From NCBI GenBank assembly GCA_035943635.1, contig DASZBX010000006.1, positions 61,991 to 125,990 of the forward strand: DNA of 64,000 nt. The letters run 5' to 3'. This document shows, in pieces, positions 45,244 to 53,652 of this stretch (position 1 is the first letter of the stretch; each line of letters opens with the position of its first letter). Origin of the DNA: DASZBX01 sp035943635. Lineage in GTDB: Bacteria > Actinomycetota > Actinomycetes > Streptomycetales > Catenulisporaceae. The position numbers and the translations under genes are program-made. The notes under the pieces are model-generated. The model searched no databases. It was not told the origin of the DNA and saw only the letters and a program-made list of their open reading frames with translations.

Positions 45244-46442
45244 CCACCTACCGGGAGATCTTCGGGATCCGCGAGTTCCGGGTCCTGTTCGTCGTCCGCC
45301 TGTTCACGATGACCGGCGTCGTGCTGGCCGGCCTGGCGCTGGGCACCGTGATGTACGACGAGACGCGCTCGCCGTTCCTGACCGCGCTCTCGCTGTTCGG
45401 CGGGCCGCTCGTGCAACTGGTCACCGCGCGCTACCTGATGGCGTCCTCGGACCTGTTGCGGCCGCGGACCGCGATGGTGCTGATGGCGGCCATCGCGACG
45501 TCGACCGCCTCCCTGCAGATGATCCCGGGTCTGCTGTGGTGGATGCGCTTCCTGATCCTGGCGGGCGGGTACGTCGCGATGGCCGCGACCTCCGGCACGG
45601 TGCTCGCGATGCTCTCGAACATCGTCCCGAAGGACGCGTTCGTGCTGGCCCGGGCCACGATGAACATCACGGTCGGCGGCATGCAGATCATCGGCAACGG
45701 CCTCGGCGCGGTGCTGCTGGCCCTGGTGTCGCCGTCCTGGCTGTTCGGGATCGCCGCGGCGGTCGCGGTCACCGCCGGGGTGACCGCCCGGGCCGGGCTG
45801 GCCGACCGCCCGCCGCGGGCCGGCGGCCGGGTGCTCGAACGCAGCCGCCGGGTCAACCGGGAACTGCTCGGCTCGCGCGTGATCCAGCCGCTGTACCTGA
45901 TGATGTGGGTGCCGAACGGGTTGATCGTGGGCTGCGAGGCCCTGTTCATCCCGTACGCCGGGAACCACGCCGGCTACCTGTTCGCGGCCGGCGCGGTCGG
46001 CATGCTGGCGGGCGACATCGTGATCGGCCGGTTCATCCCGGAGGAGCCGCGGGACCGGATGATCCTGCCGCTGCGGGCGCTGCTGGCGCTGCCGTTCCTG
46101 GTGTTCCCGTTCGCGCCCCCGCTGCCGCTCGCGGCGCTGCTGGTCGGCGTGTCCGCGTTCGGCTACCCGGCGTCCCTGCCGTTGCAGGAGCGGCTGGTGC
46201 GGCACACCCGCGAGGATGTGCACGGGCAGGCGTTCGGCCTGTCCACCACGGGTCTGATGGTTGGCCAGGCCCTGGGCGCGGTGCTGGCCGGCCTGATCGC
46301 GGACGCGTTCGGCGCCACCCGCTCGGTCGGTTGGGCGATGGCCGTCATGGCCGTGCTGTCGTTGCTGGTCACCGCATTGCTGCGCAGTGGACTGCGGCGG
46401 TCGGGCCCCCAGGCGGCGATGATCGGGGCCGCCCTCTCCTGA
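45207..46442 (+). CDS. MFS transporter, probable exporter of the cluster product
   Basis: A 411-residue membrane protein with about eleven to twelve hydrophobic segments (for example FVVRLFTMTGVVLAGLALGTVMYDE, MRFLILAGGYVAMAATSGTVLAMLSNIV, SWLFGIAAAVAVTAGVT, TGLMVGQALGAVLAGLIADAFGATRSVGWAMAVMAVLSLLVTALL). It belongs to the actinobacterial MFS group related to DHA3-type drug exporters. The GTG start at 45207 lies 7 nt after a consensus AGGAGG and overlaps argH by 37 nt. Its place at the end of the coupled block suggests export of, or self-protection from, the product. Confidence 0.85.
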   Translation: MAGPSGPAEHRLTTYREIFGIREFRVLFVVRLFTMTGVVLAGLALGTVMYDETRSPFLTALSLFGGPLVQLVTARYLMASSDLLRPRTAMVLMAAIATSTASLQMIPGLLWWMRFLILAGGYVAMAATSGTVLAMLSNIVPKDAFVLARATMNITVGGMQIIGNGLGAVLLALVSPSWLFGIAAAVAVTAGVTARAGLADRPPRAGGRVLERSRRVNRELLGSRVIQPLYLMMWVPNGLIVGCEALFIPYAGNHAGYLFAAGAVGMLAGDIVIGRFIPEEPRDRMILPLRALLALPFLVFPFAPPLPLAALLVGVSAFGYPASLPLQERLVRHTREDVHGQAFGLSTTGLMVGQALGAVLAGLIADAFGATRSVGWAMAVMAVLSLLVTALLRSGLRRSGPQAAMIGAALS

Positions 46443-46571
46443 TGTCCTGCAGCGCGCCGTCGGCGGCGTGATCGCGGGTCCCCGAGGCCCGCGGCGCGAA
46501 AAGCCGACCGGCGGCGCGTGCGCACTCTCGGTTACTGTTGGTGATCATCTTTCAGCAGGGGGTAGTTCCGC

Positions 46572-47534
46572 ATGTCCCAAATCTCGATTTCGCAGCCTTC
46601 CGGGCGCACAGAGGGCGTCCCGGCGCCGCAGTTGTTGTTCAAACGGGCGACGGTGCTCGGCCGGGACGAGGCCGTGTTCACCGGCAAGCTGCTCGTGCTC
46701 GCGGCCCTGATATCCGGCGGAGCGATACTCGCGGTGCAGGCGTCGTGGACGCTCGCCGCATGCGGCGTGGCGCTGCTCGCCGCGGCCTACACGCACGCGG
46801 TCGAGCTGCAACACCAGTGCCTGCACCACTCGGCGTTCCGAAACTCCCGGATGCACCGGCTCGCCGGCGTCCCGCTGGGCGCGCCGCTGCTGGTGTCCTA
46901 CAGCCACTACCGCGTCCGCCACCTCCAGCATCACCGCTTCCTGGGCACGCCCGACGACACCGAGTTCTTCGGCTTCGACACTCGCAAACCCCTGACGATC
47001 GGCGCGCTGGCCAAGGGCATGTTCGACCTGAGCCGGATCGCGAACGTGCTGCGCGACATCGCCCGCTGCCTGACCGGCCGCTGGCAGTACGACATGGGCC
47101 AGATCGCACCGAAGAGCCGCAGGGCCATCATCAGCGAGTACCGGTGGTTCGGGATCGGCTTGGTGCTGCTCGCCGCGGTCAGCGCGCTCGGCGGTGGCCC
47201 GCTCGTGCTGCGGCTGTGGCTCGTCCCGTTCGTGGTGGCCATGCCGCTGCACTTCCTGGTGGAACTGCCCGAGCACATCCTGTGCGACACCTCCAGCATC
47301 GACGTGCTGCGCAACACCCGGTCGATCACCGGAAGCTGGATCACGACCTGGTTCACCAACGGCAACAACCTGCACGTAGAGCACCACGCGGCGATGAACG
47401 TCCCGATCAACCGCCTGCGCGAGCGCCATGGCGACGTGCAGGAGTACGGAGTGAACGTGCAGCGTACATACCTGGAGTTCTTCGCGATCGTGCTGCGCGA
47501 GGTGTGGCAGAACGGCAAGCATGTTTCGCAGTGA
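46572..47534 (+). CDS. Membrane fatty-acid-desaturase-family di-iron enzyme
   Basis: A 320-residue integral membrane protein with three histidine boxes: HQCLHH, HLQHH (RVRHLQHHRFLG) and HVEHH (NNLHVEHHAAMN), plus extra His in FLVELPEHILCD. Membrane segments surround them. The family desaturates or hydroxylates lipids, and in some natural-product pathways it acts on amino acids. It lies 129 nt after the exporter gene with a fair ribosome-binding site, so it is probably the last gene of the cluster. Substrate uncertain: lipid tail or peptide product. Confidence 0.82.
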   Translation: MSQISISQPSGRTEGVPAPQLLFKRATVLGRDEAVFTGKLLVLAALISGGAILAVQASWTLAACGVALLAAAYTHAVELQHQCLHHSAFRNSRMHRLAGVPLGAPLLVSYSHYRVRHLQHHRFLGTPDDTEFFGFDTRKPLTIGALAKGMFDLSRIANVLRDIARCLTGRWQYDMGQIAPKSRRAIISEYRWFGIGLVLLAAVSALGGGPLVLRLWLVPFVVAMPLHFLVELPEHILCDTSSIDVLRNTRSITGSWITTWFTNGNNLHVEHHAAMNVPINRLRERHGDVQEYGVNVQRTYLEFFAIVLREVWQNGKHVSQ

Positions 47535-47545
47535 CCGACGACAAG

Positions 47546-48125
47546 CGCCGGTCAACACAGCATTGACCCGCATCCGGAGCCGCTGCCAGATCGGCACGGC
47601 GACAGCGGACCCGCGGGCGAGCAGGTACCACGCGGTGGTGCCGGTGCCGACGAAGAAGCCGATGGGCCAGTTCGTCTGATAGGACAAGGCGATCGCGCCC
47701 CAGACGGTGGTCAGCGCGAGCAGGACGGACAGCGTCATGGCCGGCAGCGGATGCCTGGTGACGGCGCGGGCGGCCGCCGCGGGCCCGACCATCAGGCTGA
47801 ACATGAGCAGCGCGCCGACGACCGGGACCGCGGTGGTCGTGGCGAGGGCGACCAGTGCCAGGAACAGCGGGTCGAGCCACGCGGTCCGGCTGCCGCGGGC
47901 CTCGGCCAGGCCGGGGGAGGTGCCGGCGAGCACGAGCGGACGGTAGAGCACTGCGATGGCGGCCAGGCGCGCGGCGGCCGGCAGCGCGGTCGTCACGACC
48001 TCCTGATCGCTGATGCCCAGGATCTCGCCGAACAATAGGGAGAAGACTTCGGGTGCGTATTCACTGCCGAACGACAGGAACAGGGCGCCGAGGCCCAGCA
48101 TCATCGCGACGGTCAGGATGGCCGC
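47546..48125 (-). pseudogene. Zinc/manganese ABC permease (ZnuB-like), truncated at both ends
   Basis: About 190 codons match the middle and C-terminal helices of ABC-3 family permeases: AAILTVAMMLGLGALFLSFGSEYAPEVFSLLFGEILGISDQE, DPLFLALVALATTTAVPVVGALLMFSLMVGPAAAARAV, QTNWPIGFFVGTGTTAWYLLARG. The first two helices are missing, because the frame begins inside the tail of the binding-protein remnant. No natural stop remains; the frame runs on antisense into the desaturase gene. The znuC ATPase gene expected between znuA and znuB is absent. Confidence 0.75.
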
Positions 48126-48126
48126 C

Positions 48127-48560
48127 CTACAGAGTCGGAGCCGAGGTACCGGAACTCAGCGCGCCATCGAGGGCTGATACTTCCGCGAGCATCCACTTCT
48201 GGTAGTCGTATCCAGGAGTGGGCATGGTCTCGTAGACCCCGACGACCGGGATGTTGTTCTGGTGCGCCAGGGTGAGCAGCGACCCGGTCAGGCTGTCGGT
48301 CACCTGCTGGTTGTAGACGAACACCTTCACCTTGTGGCCGGTGAACAGGGACTGCTGGGTCGCAACGTCCTGCGGCGAGGGGTCGGCGCCATTCATCACG
48401 GCGGCTGGAAGGAAAACGGGGTCATGTTGTCCAGCCCCGCGGCATCAAGCAGATAATCGGCGACCGGCTCGGTCGTAGCCACCCCGGCGTCACCATATCT
48501 CGCCTTCAGCTGCGCGATCGCCGTGGTCCACGAACTCAGGGAACTGTCGAGGAGTTGGCG
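48127..48560 (-). pseudogene. Zinc-binding protein (ZnuA-like), N-terminally truncated and frameshifted
   Basis: Two frames give adjoining halves of one protein: SSLSSWTTAIAQLKARYGDAGVATTEPVADYLLDAAGLDNMTPFSFQ, then after a one-base shift near 48400 VMNGADPSPQDVATQQSLFTGHKVKVFVYNQQVTDSLTGSLLTLAHQNNIPVVGVYETMPTPGYDYQKWMLAEV. One G lost in C-C-A-G-G-C-C-G-C-C would explain the shift. The signal peptide and the first metal ligands are missing. Together with the permease remnant it marks a decayed zinc importer. Confidence 0.78.
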
Positions 48561-48639
48561 TCGGCCTTCTCGATCGGACGCCCGACGCCCCGATTCCTCG
48601 CCCCCGCGCCCCGAGGCTCGCGCCTCCACCGGCAAATAC

Positions 48640-48680
48640 GCCGCCGCCCCCGATCGCGCGAAGCGATCAGGGGCGGCGGC
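48640..48680 (-). terminator. Long GC-rich hairpin after rpmG
   Basis: CCGCCGCCCC (48641-48650) with GATCG (48652-48656) pairs with CGATC (48664-48668) and GGGGCGGCGG (48670-48679), one C-A mismatch, 7-nt loop. It lies 41 nt beyond the rpmG stop. Confidence 0.7.
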
Positions 48681-48720
48681 GGTGCTCGGCGCTGGAGTTC
48701 TGCACTCTCACCGCGCTAGG

Positions 48721-48885
48721 TCAGCGGTCTTCGCGGAACTCGACGTGCTGCCGGGCGACCGGGTCGAACTTGCGCAGGACCAGCCGGTCCGGGTCGGTGC
48801 GCCGGTTCTTGCGGGTGACGTAGGTGTAGCCGGTTCCGGCGGTCGAGCGGAGCTTGACGACCGGACGCAGTTCGTTGCGTGCCAC
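48721..48885 (-). CDS. rpmG: Ribosomal protein L33, cysteine-free (zinc-independent) paralog
   Basis: A 54-residue protein starting MARNELRPVVKLRSTAGTGY and ending with VARQHVEFREDR. It is L33, with T-Y-V-T-R-K-N-R-R in the middle. The two C-x-x-C zinc pairs of the classical form are replaced, and there is no Cys in the protein. Family knowledge: such Cys-less copies are Zur-repressed and made when zinc is short, so the ribosome can release zinc. The GTG start at 48885 lies behind GAGGAGA. The gene stays intact while the neighbouring zinc importer is broken. Confidence 0.9.
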   Translation of the reverse strand: MARNELRPVVKLRSTAGTGYTYVTRKNRRTDPDRLVLRKFDPVARQHVEFREDR

Positions 48886-48949
48886 GGGTTTCTCCTCGGG
48901 CGGGGTCGGTGCGGCCCGGGTGGCGAGCCGTCGTCCTCTTCAACATGAT

Positions 48950-48968
48950 GGAAATGAAATTCATTCCC
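48950..48968. promoter_or_regulatory. Candidate Zur operator upstream of rpmG
   Basis: GGAAATGAA-A-TTCATTCCC is a 19-bp palindrome with one mismatch (9-1-9), unusually AT-rich for this region, 65 nt upstream of the Cys-free L33 gene. Streptomyces Zur boxes are 15-bp palindromes of the type TGAAAATNATTTTCA; the A-T-G-A-x-x-T-C-A-T core here is similar but not identical. Confidence 0.5.
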
Positions 48969-49029
48969 ACTCACTCGACCGGGCAGATCCCCGCTCCCAC
49001 TCCACTCCCACGCCCACGCCCACTTCTGG

Positions 49030-49995
49030 TCAGGGAATCACCCGAACCGGCGACCCGCTCAGAAACGCCCGGATGTCCTCCACAACCTGGCCGTACATCA
49101 CCCGAAATGTGGCCTCGTTCGCGTAACCCAAATGAGGCAACAGCACAGCATTCTCGACCTTCAGCAGCGGATGGTCCGCCGGCAACGGCTCCCGGTCGTA
49201 CACATCAAGCCCCGCTGCCGCGATGGTCCCCGAGGTCAGTGCGTCAACGAGCGCGGCCTCGTCGATGATCGGCCCGCGAGACGTGTTGACGACGACAGCC
49301 GTGCGCTTCATCTGAGCCAGATCCGCCGCACCGAACAATCCCCGCGACCGGCCCCCGAGTACGAGATGAATCGACAGCACATCCGACCGACGCAGCAACT
49401 CCTCCTTGGTGACGCGCTCAACCCCGACCTCGGCCGCGCGTTCGCCGCTCAGGTTCGTGCTCCAGGCGATCACGTCCATCCCGAACGCCCGGGCCGGCCC
49501 GACCATCTCGGACCCGAGCCGGCCGAGCCCGGCCAGACCCAAGGTCGCCCCGGCCAGCGTGCCCGGCAGCCCGCGCTGCCACACGCCCGCGCGCAGGGCA
49601 CGGTCCTCGATCGTCACCCGCTTCGTCGCCGCGAAGATCAGCGCCCAGGCCACCTCGGTGGTCGAACTCACCCCGGCCGCACCCGCCGACGCGCCCTGCG
49701 TCCCGGCCATCGGAATGCCGCGTTCACGCAGGTAAGCCAGGTCGACGGACGCGTTGCCCATACCGGTCGTGATCACCAGCCGCAACGCCGGCAACCGCTC
49801 CAACACCCGGCGCGGAAAGGCCGTCCGCTCGCGCATCAGCACCAGGATCTCGAACCCGGCGAGCGTCTCGGCGAGCGCATCCTCCGCGATCGGCGAGCGG
49901 AAGAACTCCACGTCGACGTCGTCCCCGAGGGACCCCCAATCGGCGTACTCGCGAGCCCGACCCTGGTAATCGTCCAACACCGCAACACGTGTCAT
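49030..49995 (-). CDS. D-2-hydroxyacid dehydrogenase (SerA/GhrA-like)
   Basis: A 321-residue NAD-dependent dehydrogenase: MTRVAVLDDYQGRAREYADW, GASAGAAGVSSTTEVAWALIFAATKRV, nucleotide loop GATLGLAGLGRLGSEMVGPARAFGMDVIAW (G-x-G-x-x-G variant), R234-like site VNTSRGPIIDEAALVDAL, and the catalytic His in LLPHLGYANEATFRVMY. It reduces a 2-keto acid or oxidises a D-2-hydroxy acid. The start at 49995 has AAGGTGG upstream; an in-frame extension to 50043 is not conserved. It lies downstream of the secreted SGNH hydrolase gene on the same strand, but 163 nt away with a low-complexity (CTAC)n stretch between. Confidence 0.85.
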   Translation of the reverse strand: MTRVAVLDDYQGRAREYADWGSLGDDVDVEFFRSPIAEDALAETLAGFEILVLMRERTAFPRRVLERLPALRLVITTGMGNASVDLAYLRERGIPMAGTQGASAGAAGVSSTTEVAWALIFAATKRVTIEDRALRAGVWQRGLPGTLAGATLGLAGLGRLGSEMVGPARAFGMDVIAWSTNLSGERAAEVGVERVTKEELLRRSDVLSIHLVLGGRSRGLFGAADLAQMKRTAVVVNTSRGPIIDEAALVDALTSGTIAAAGLDVYDREPLPADHPLLKVENAVLLPHLGYANEATFRVMYGQVVEDIRAFLSGSPVRVIP

Positions 49996-50158
49996 GAGAA
50001 CCACCTTACGTCCCACCACACCACGCTCCCGATGGCCTCGCATCGCCCCCCCACGACGACCTCATGCAAGCGGCCCCGATCGCGGTGGTTTCCACCACCT
50101 GACCAGGGCCGCCCCGCCTTTACTTCGCCTACCTACCTACCGATCTACCTACCTACAC

Positions 50159-52570
50159 TCAGCTCAACTGCGAAAGGCTGATCGTGTTGGCCATTTCCTG
50201 ATATCCGGCGTCGTTCGGGTGCAGATGGTCGCCCGAGTCATAGGCCGGAGCCAGGGCCAGCTGGTTGTTCGGATCACGCATCGCCGCATCGAAGTCGACC
50301 ACCGCATCGAACGCGCCGCCGTTGCTCCGAATGAAGCTGTTCACAGCCTCGCGGACCGCCTCATACGCCGACGTGTACGCGGAGTACCCCTGGAACGGCG
50401 TGATCGTCCCGACGACCACGCGGATCCCGTGCGCGTGCGCCTCGGCCGCGATCTGCTGCAGCCCGGCGATGATCTGCGCGGAGGTGATGCCCGACTTGGC
50501 GTCGTTGACCCCCTCCAGGATGACCACGGTCCGCACCCCGCTCTGCGCGAACACGTCCCGGTCCGCCCGGGACACGGCGCTGATCCCGCCGGTCCCGGTG
50601 CCCGAGACGCCGGTGAAGTCGTCCGCGGCCACCCGGTTCGCGCTGATCCCCTCGTCCACGACGCCGGACTGCGGGTACTGGGTCTGCGCGAGCAGGCGCC
50701 GGGCCAGGTCGTTCGGCCAGCGGGTGTTCGCGTCGACGGTCGAGTTGAACCCGTCCGTGATCGAGTCCCCGAGCGCCACGACCGTGCCGACCGCCGAACT
50801 CGGCAGCACGTCGATCCCGGACAGCAGGGTCCAGAACCCGAACGTGTTGCTCACCGGGTAGTTCGACACGTCGGCGGTCTGGTCCCCGGCCTGGTCGGCG
50901 GTCGAGTACATGTCCTGCTGGCCGAGGCTGTGGAACGAGGCCAACTGCACCGGCCCGGGCAGGTAGATGCTGACCAGCAGGTTCGTGTCAGCCGGAAGAG
51001 TGAACCCGACCGCGTCGCTCATCACCTGGCCGCCGGCCGGGATGATCGTGGACTGATTACCCTCGAAGGTGAGCGTGACCGGCGTCGCCGCGGCCGAAGA
51101 GCCCGAACTCTGCACGGCGATGGTGGCATGCCCGATCACGACCGGCGCGGTACCGAACGCGTTGTCCAGACGTATTCGGGCGCTGCTGCCGCCGATGCTG
51201 GAGTGTTCGACCATCCGCAGCGTACGAGCGGTCCACGGCCCGGACACGATGCCGTCGTCGATGCTGTCGGCCCAGGTCCCGGCCCAGTTGCCGGACCCGA
51301 GGCGAACCCCGAGGGCGAACACGTGCATGGCAGCGGTGCCGTTGCCCGGCGCCGCACTGATCGCAGGCAGCGTCACGGACGCGACGGACTTGGCCGGATT
51401 CAGCGCAACGGTGTCGGGATACAGCTTCATCGGAAACGCGACGGTCCCACTCGGCCCGTTCCAGTGCGGCAACTCGATCGCCATGGCGTCGGTCGGCCCG
51501 GAATACCAGTCCCCAACCGACAAACTGTAGGACTGCGTGCTGCCATCGGTGTAGGTAATCGTGCCGCTACCACTGGTCCCGCCAACCGTGCTGGCCAACA
51601 AGAACGTCAGAGCATTGCCAGTTCCGGAGACCGCAACCTTCTGCCCATCCGCAACAACGTTGTCAGCTTGCCCGGAAGGCACATTCGGCCACGTCAACGT
51701 GGTGGCGTTGAGCGTGATCGAAGCCCCCGGCACCCAACCGGCAGCAGCCAAGTCCTCCGCAGACAGACTATGCCCCGACCCGTCCAGGTTCGCAGCCGCC
51801 GTATTGGAGTTGTCGCTGATCCCCACATTGTTGAAGAACGCGCTGAGCCCAGTAGCCCCGCTGGTAGGCGCAAACGCGACAGCGAACACATGCAACGCTG
51901 CCGTGTTCACAGTCGTAGCGCTGACGGTCGGCAACGTGACACTGGCTACGGTCTTCCCCGCAGTCAGCGCCACCGAATCCGAGTACAAATTGACCTGGTG
52001 CACCTGAGCCCCACCGGACCCATTCCGATATCCAGCCCCTGCGACAATGCCCGCCGTCCCACTCCACCAGTCCGCCGACGCCAGCGTAAATGCCTGCGTA
52101 CTGCCGTCCGTATAGGCGATCGTCCCGCTCCCACTGGTATTGCCATCCGTACTGGTGACAACGAAGTCCAGCGCTTTACCGCCACCCGAGAGAGTGAAAC
52201 TCTGCCCGTCCGCGACAACGTTGTCCACACTACCCGGACGAACATTCGGAACCTGAACCGAGGCACCGTCACCCAGCGAGACGCTCAGATTGGGCGCCCA
52301 CCCCACAGCGGCCAGCGCCTCGGCCGAGAAACCGTACCCGCCCCCATCCAGATTCGCTCCGCCAGGATTGGCATCGTCACTGATCCCGGTGTTGTTGAAC
52401 AAGGCGGCCAGCGAAGCCGCCGCCGCAGGCCGAGCATCCGCCGAAGCCTGAACCGGCACCGCGACCGCAAGAGCCGCAGCCATGGACCCGGCCACCAGAC
52501 AGGCCAGCCCGGAAGAGAGCCGGCCGGGCAGACCCCGCCCGGGTAAGAACGCGCCGGTACGTCGCAGCAT
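50159..52570 (-). CDS. Secreted SGNH/GDSL hydrolase with two N-terminal repeat domains
   Basis: An 803-residue exported protein. After the signal peptide (LVAGSMAAALAVAVPVQASA) come two 170-residue copies of a beta-rich module that begin FNNTGISDDANPGGANLDGGG and FNNVGISDNSNTAAANLDGSG and share the G-x-A-x-N-V-V-A-D-G-Q and Y-T-D-G-S-T-Q segments. The SGNH catalytic region carries VALGDSITDG (Ser), GISANRV (Gly block), LEGVNDA (Asn block) and DHLHPND (Asp-His). It probably deacetylates or de-esterifies a polysaccharide, the repeats holding the substrate. The start at 52570 has AAAGGGA 8 nt upstream. The N-terminal third uses more A/T-ending codons than its neighbours. Confidence 0.85.
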   Translation of the reverse strand: MLRRTGAFLPGRGLPGRLSSGLACLVAGSMAAALAVAVPVQASADARPAAAASLAALFNNTGISDDANPGGANLDGGGYGFSAEALAAVGWAPNLSVSLGDGASVQVPNVRPGSVDNVVADGQSFTLSGGGKALDFVVTSTDGNTSGSGTIAYTDGSTQAFTLASADWWSGTAGIVAGAGYRNGSGGAQVHQVNLYSDSVALTAGKTVASVTLPTVSATTVNTAALHVFAVAFAPTSGATGLSAFFNNVGISDNSNTAAANLDGSGHSLSAEDLAAAGWVPGASITLNATTLTWPNVPSGQADNVVADGQKVAVSGTGNALTFLLASTVGGTSGSGTITYTDGSTQSYSLSVGDWYSGPTDAMAIELPHWNGPSGTVAFPMKLYPDTVALNPAKSVASVTLPAISAAPGNGTAAMHVFALGVRLGSGNWAGTWADSIDDGIVSGPWTARTLRMVEHSSIGGSSARIRLDNAFGTAPVVIGHATIAVQSSGSSAAATPVTLTFEGNQSTIIPAGGQVMSDAVGFTLPADTNLLVSIYLPGPVQLASFHSLGQQDMYSTADQAGDQTADVSNYPVSNTFGFWTLLSGIDVLPSSAVGTVVALGDSITDGFNSTVDANTRWPNDLARRLLAQTQYPQSGVVDEGISANRVAADDFTGVSGTGTGGISAVSRADRDVFAQSGVRTVVILEGVNDAKSGITSAQIIAGLQQIAAEAHAHGIRVVVGTITPFQGYSAYTSAYEAVREAVNSFIRSNGGAFDAVVDFDAAMRDPNNQLALAPAYDSGDHLHPNDAGYQEMANTISLSQLS

Positions 52571-52794
52571 GGATGCGATTCCCTTTCGATCAAGCGGAAC
52601 ACCGCCGCCGACCACCCGCCAACCGATCCCGGCACAGGTCGACGAGGGGATGGCAACGTTGTCATACATCCGCGTCAGGGATTAAGGTCACTGATTTTCG
52701 CCCCTCTGTCAAGCATCTGCGCAACCCCGCCCGCAGACCCTGAATCCCCAACCCCGGTTGGCGCGCTGCGCCGCGATCGTGTACCTATTCTGCC

Positions 52795-53286
52795 ATGCCA
52801 CTACGCCCCGGCGTTGATTCCGCGACACCGCTCGCCACATCCTCGCCCGCCTCGTCGACCGCAGTGTCCGTCATCCTCATCGGAAGTGGAAGGGCCCAGC
52901 TGAGCGAGCCCGCCATGGCCCGCGCCCTGTATGTCAGCCCACTGTTCGCACGCCGACGGGCCAGGGCTGAGGCGAGCGGTGTGCCGTGGTTCGTCGTCAG
53001 CGGCCGCTGGGGACTGCTCGACCCCGGAGACGTCCTCGCGCCCTACTCCTTCTCCCTCGCGGAGCAGTCGATGAGCTACCGGCGAGCCTGGGGCCGCTTC
53101 GTGGCCGAGCAGCTCTGCCTGGTCAGCTCGGTCGGCCGCGGCGACGTCGTGGAGATCTGCGCCGGTGCCGCCTACGCCACCGCGCTCACTGCCCCGATCG
53201 AGTATCTAGGCGCCCGGCTCCGCCGGGCGACCGTGGGCGCGAGCGCCCCGGGGACGAGCCGCAATAGCCCCCAGGACCGGGCCTAG
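52795..53286 (+). CDS. DUF6884-like protein
   Basis: A 163-residue protein: a poorly conserved 25-residue start, then VILIGSGRAQLSEPAMARALYVSPLFARRRARAEASGVPWFVVSGRWGLLDPGDVLAPYSFSL. Proteins of this family share C-x-x-x-K, A-x-x-L-Y-x-S-x-x-F and W-x-x-x-S-x-x-x-G-L-L-x-P-x-x-x-x-x-P-Y-x-x-x-L motifs. Here the initial C-G-x-x-K is changed to S-G-R. Function unknown; such proteins often stand near phage or defence genes, but none is next to it here. ATG 52795 lacks a clear ribosome-binding site. Confidence 0.6.
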   Translation: MPLRPGVDSATPLATSSPASSTAVSVILIGSGRAQLSEPAMARALYVSPLFARRRARAEASGVPWFVVSGRWGLLDPGDVLAPYSFSLAEQSMSYRRAWGRFVAEQLCLVSSVGRGDVVEICAGAAYATALTAPIEYLGARLRRATVGASAPGTSRNSPQDRA

Positions 53287-53652
53287 CCATCGTCGATCTC
53301 GCGCCCCCTCACCCGCCCGGCCGAACTACCTCGGCCAGGCAAACGTTCCTCGATCCGGCACTGGCCAAGCGCATCACCGGCAAAATCCAGCACCCGCCCA
53401 CCGCCCTGGGTCCGCAGCCCGCCCACCGACCCCACCCTCTCACCCAAGCACGCTGGAAGGTCACCCAGGAAGAAAACCGTGGTGATTTTCTCGCGTCAAG
53501 AAACCCGACTCCCACCTGACCCAGCGCGGAAAATCGCCACGGGCCGCCTTTGACTTCAACTCGTCCACCCCCACCCCCCACCCAACCGCAGATGTCAGCC
53601 GCACGCCAGCACGTATTCATAGCCTCCACTGACCGCCGACAAGGGGCTGCAC
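53287..53652. other. Intergenic region with a long imperfect inverted repeat
   Basis: No gene is supported. CCGTGGTGATTTTC at 53477-53490 and GAAAATCGCCACGG at 53529-53542 pair at 13 of 14 positions around a 38-nt loop. It could be an RNA stem or terminator of the preceding gene. The region ends with the alpha/beta hydrolase leader. Confidence 0.45.

Noticed and set aside
46545..48104. A 519-codon minus-strand frame that looks like one large transporter
   Set aside because: Only about the first 190 codons match a ZnuB permease; the rest is antisense to the desaturase, so it is a truncated pseudogene with read-through.
50129..50156. Tandem CTAC repeats considered as a CRISPR or iteron array
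   Set aside because: Units are 4 bp without spacers and only about seven copies; simple low-complexity sequence.
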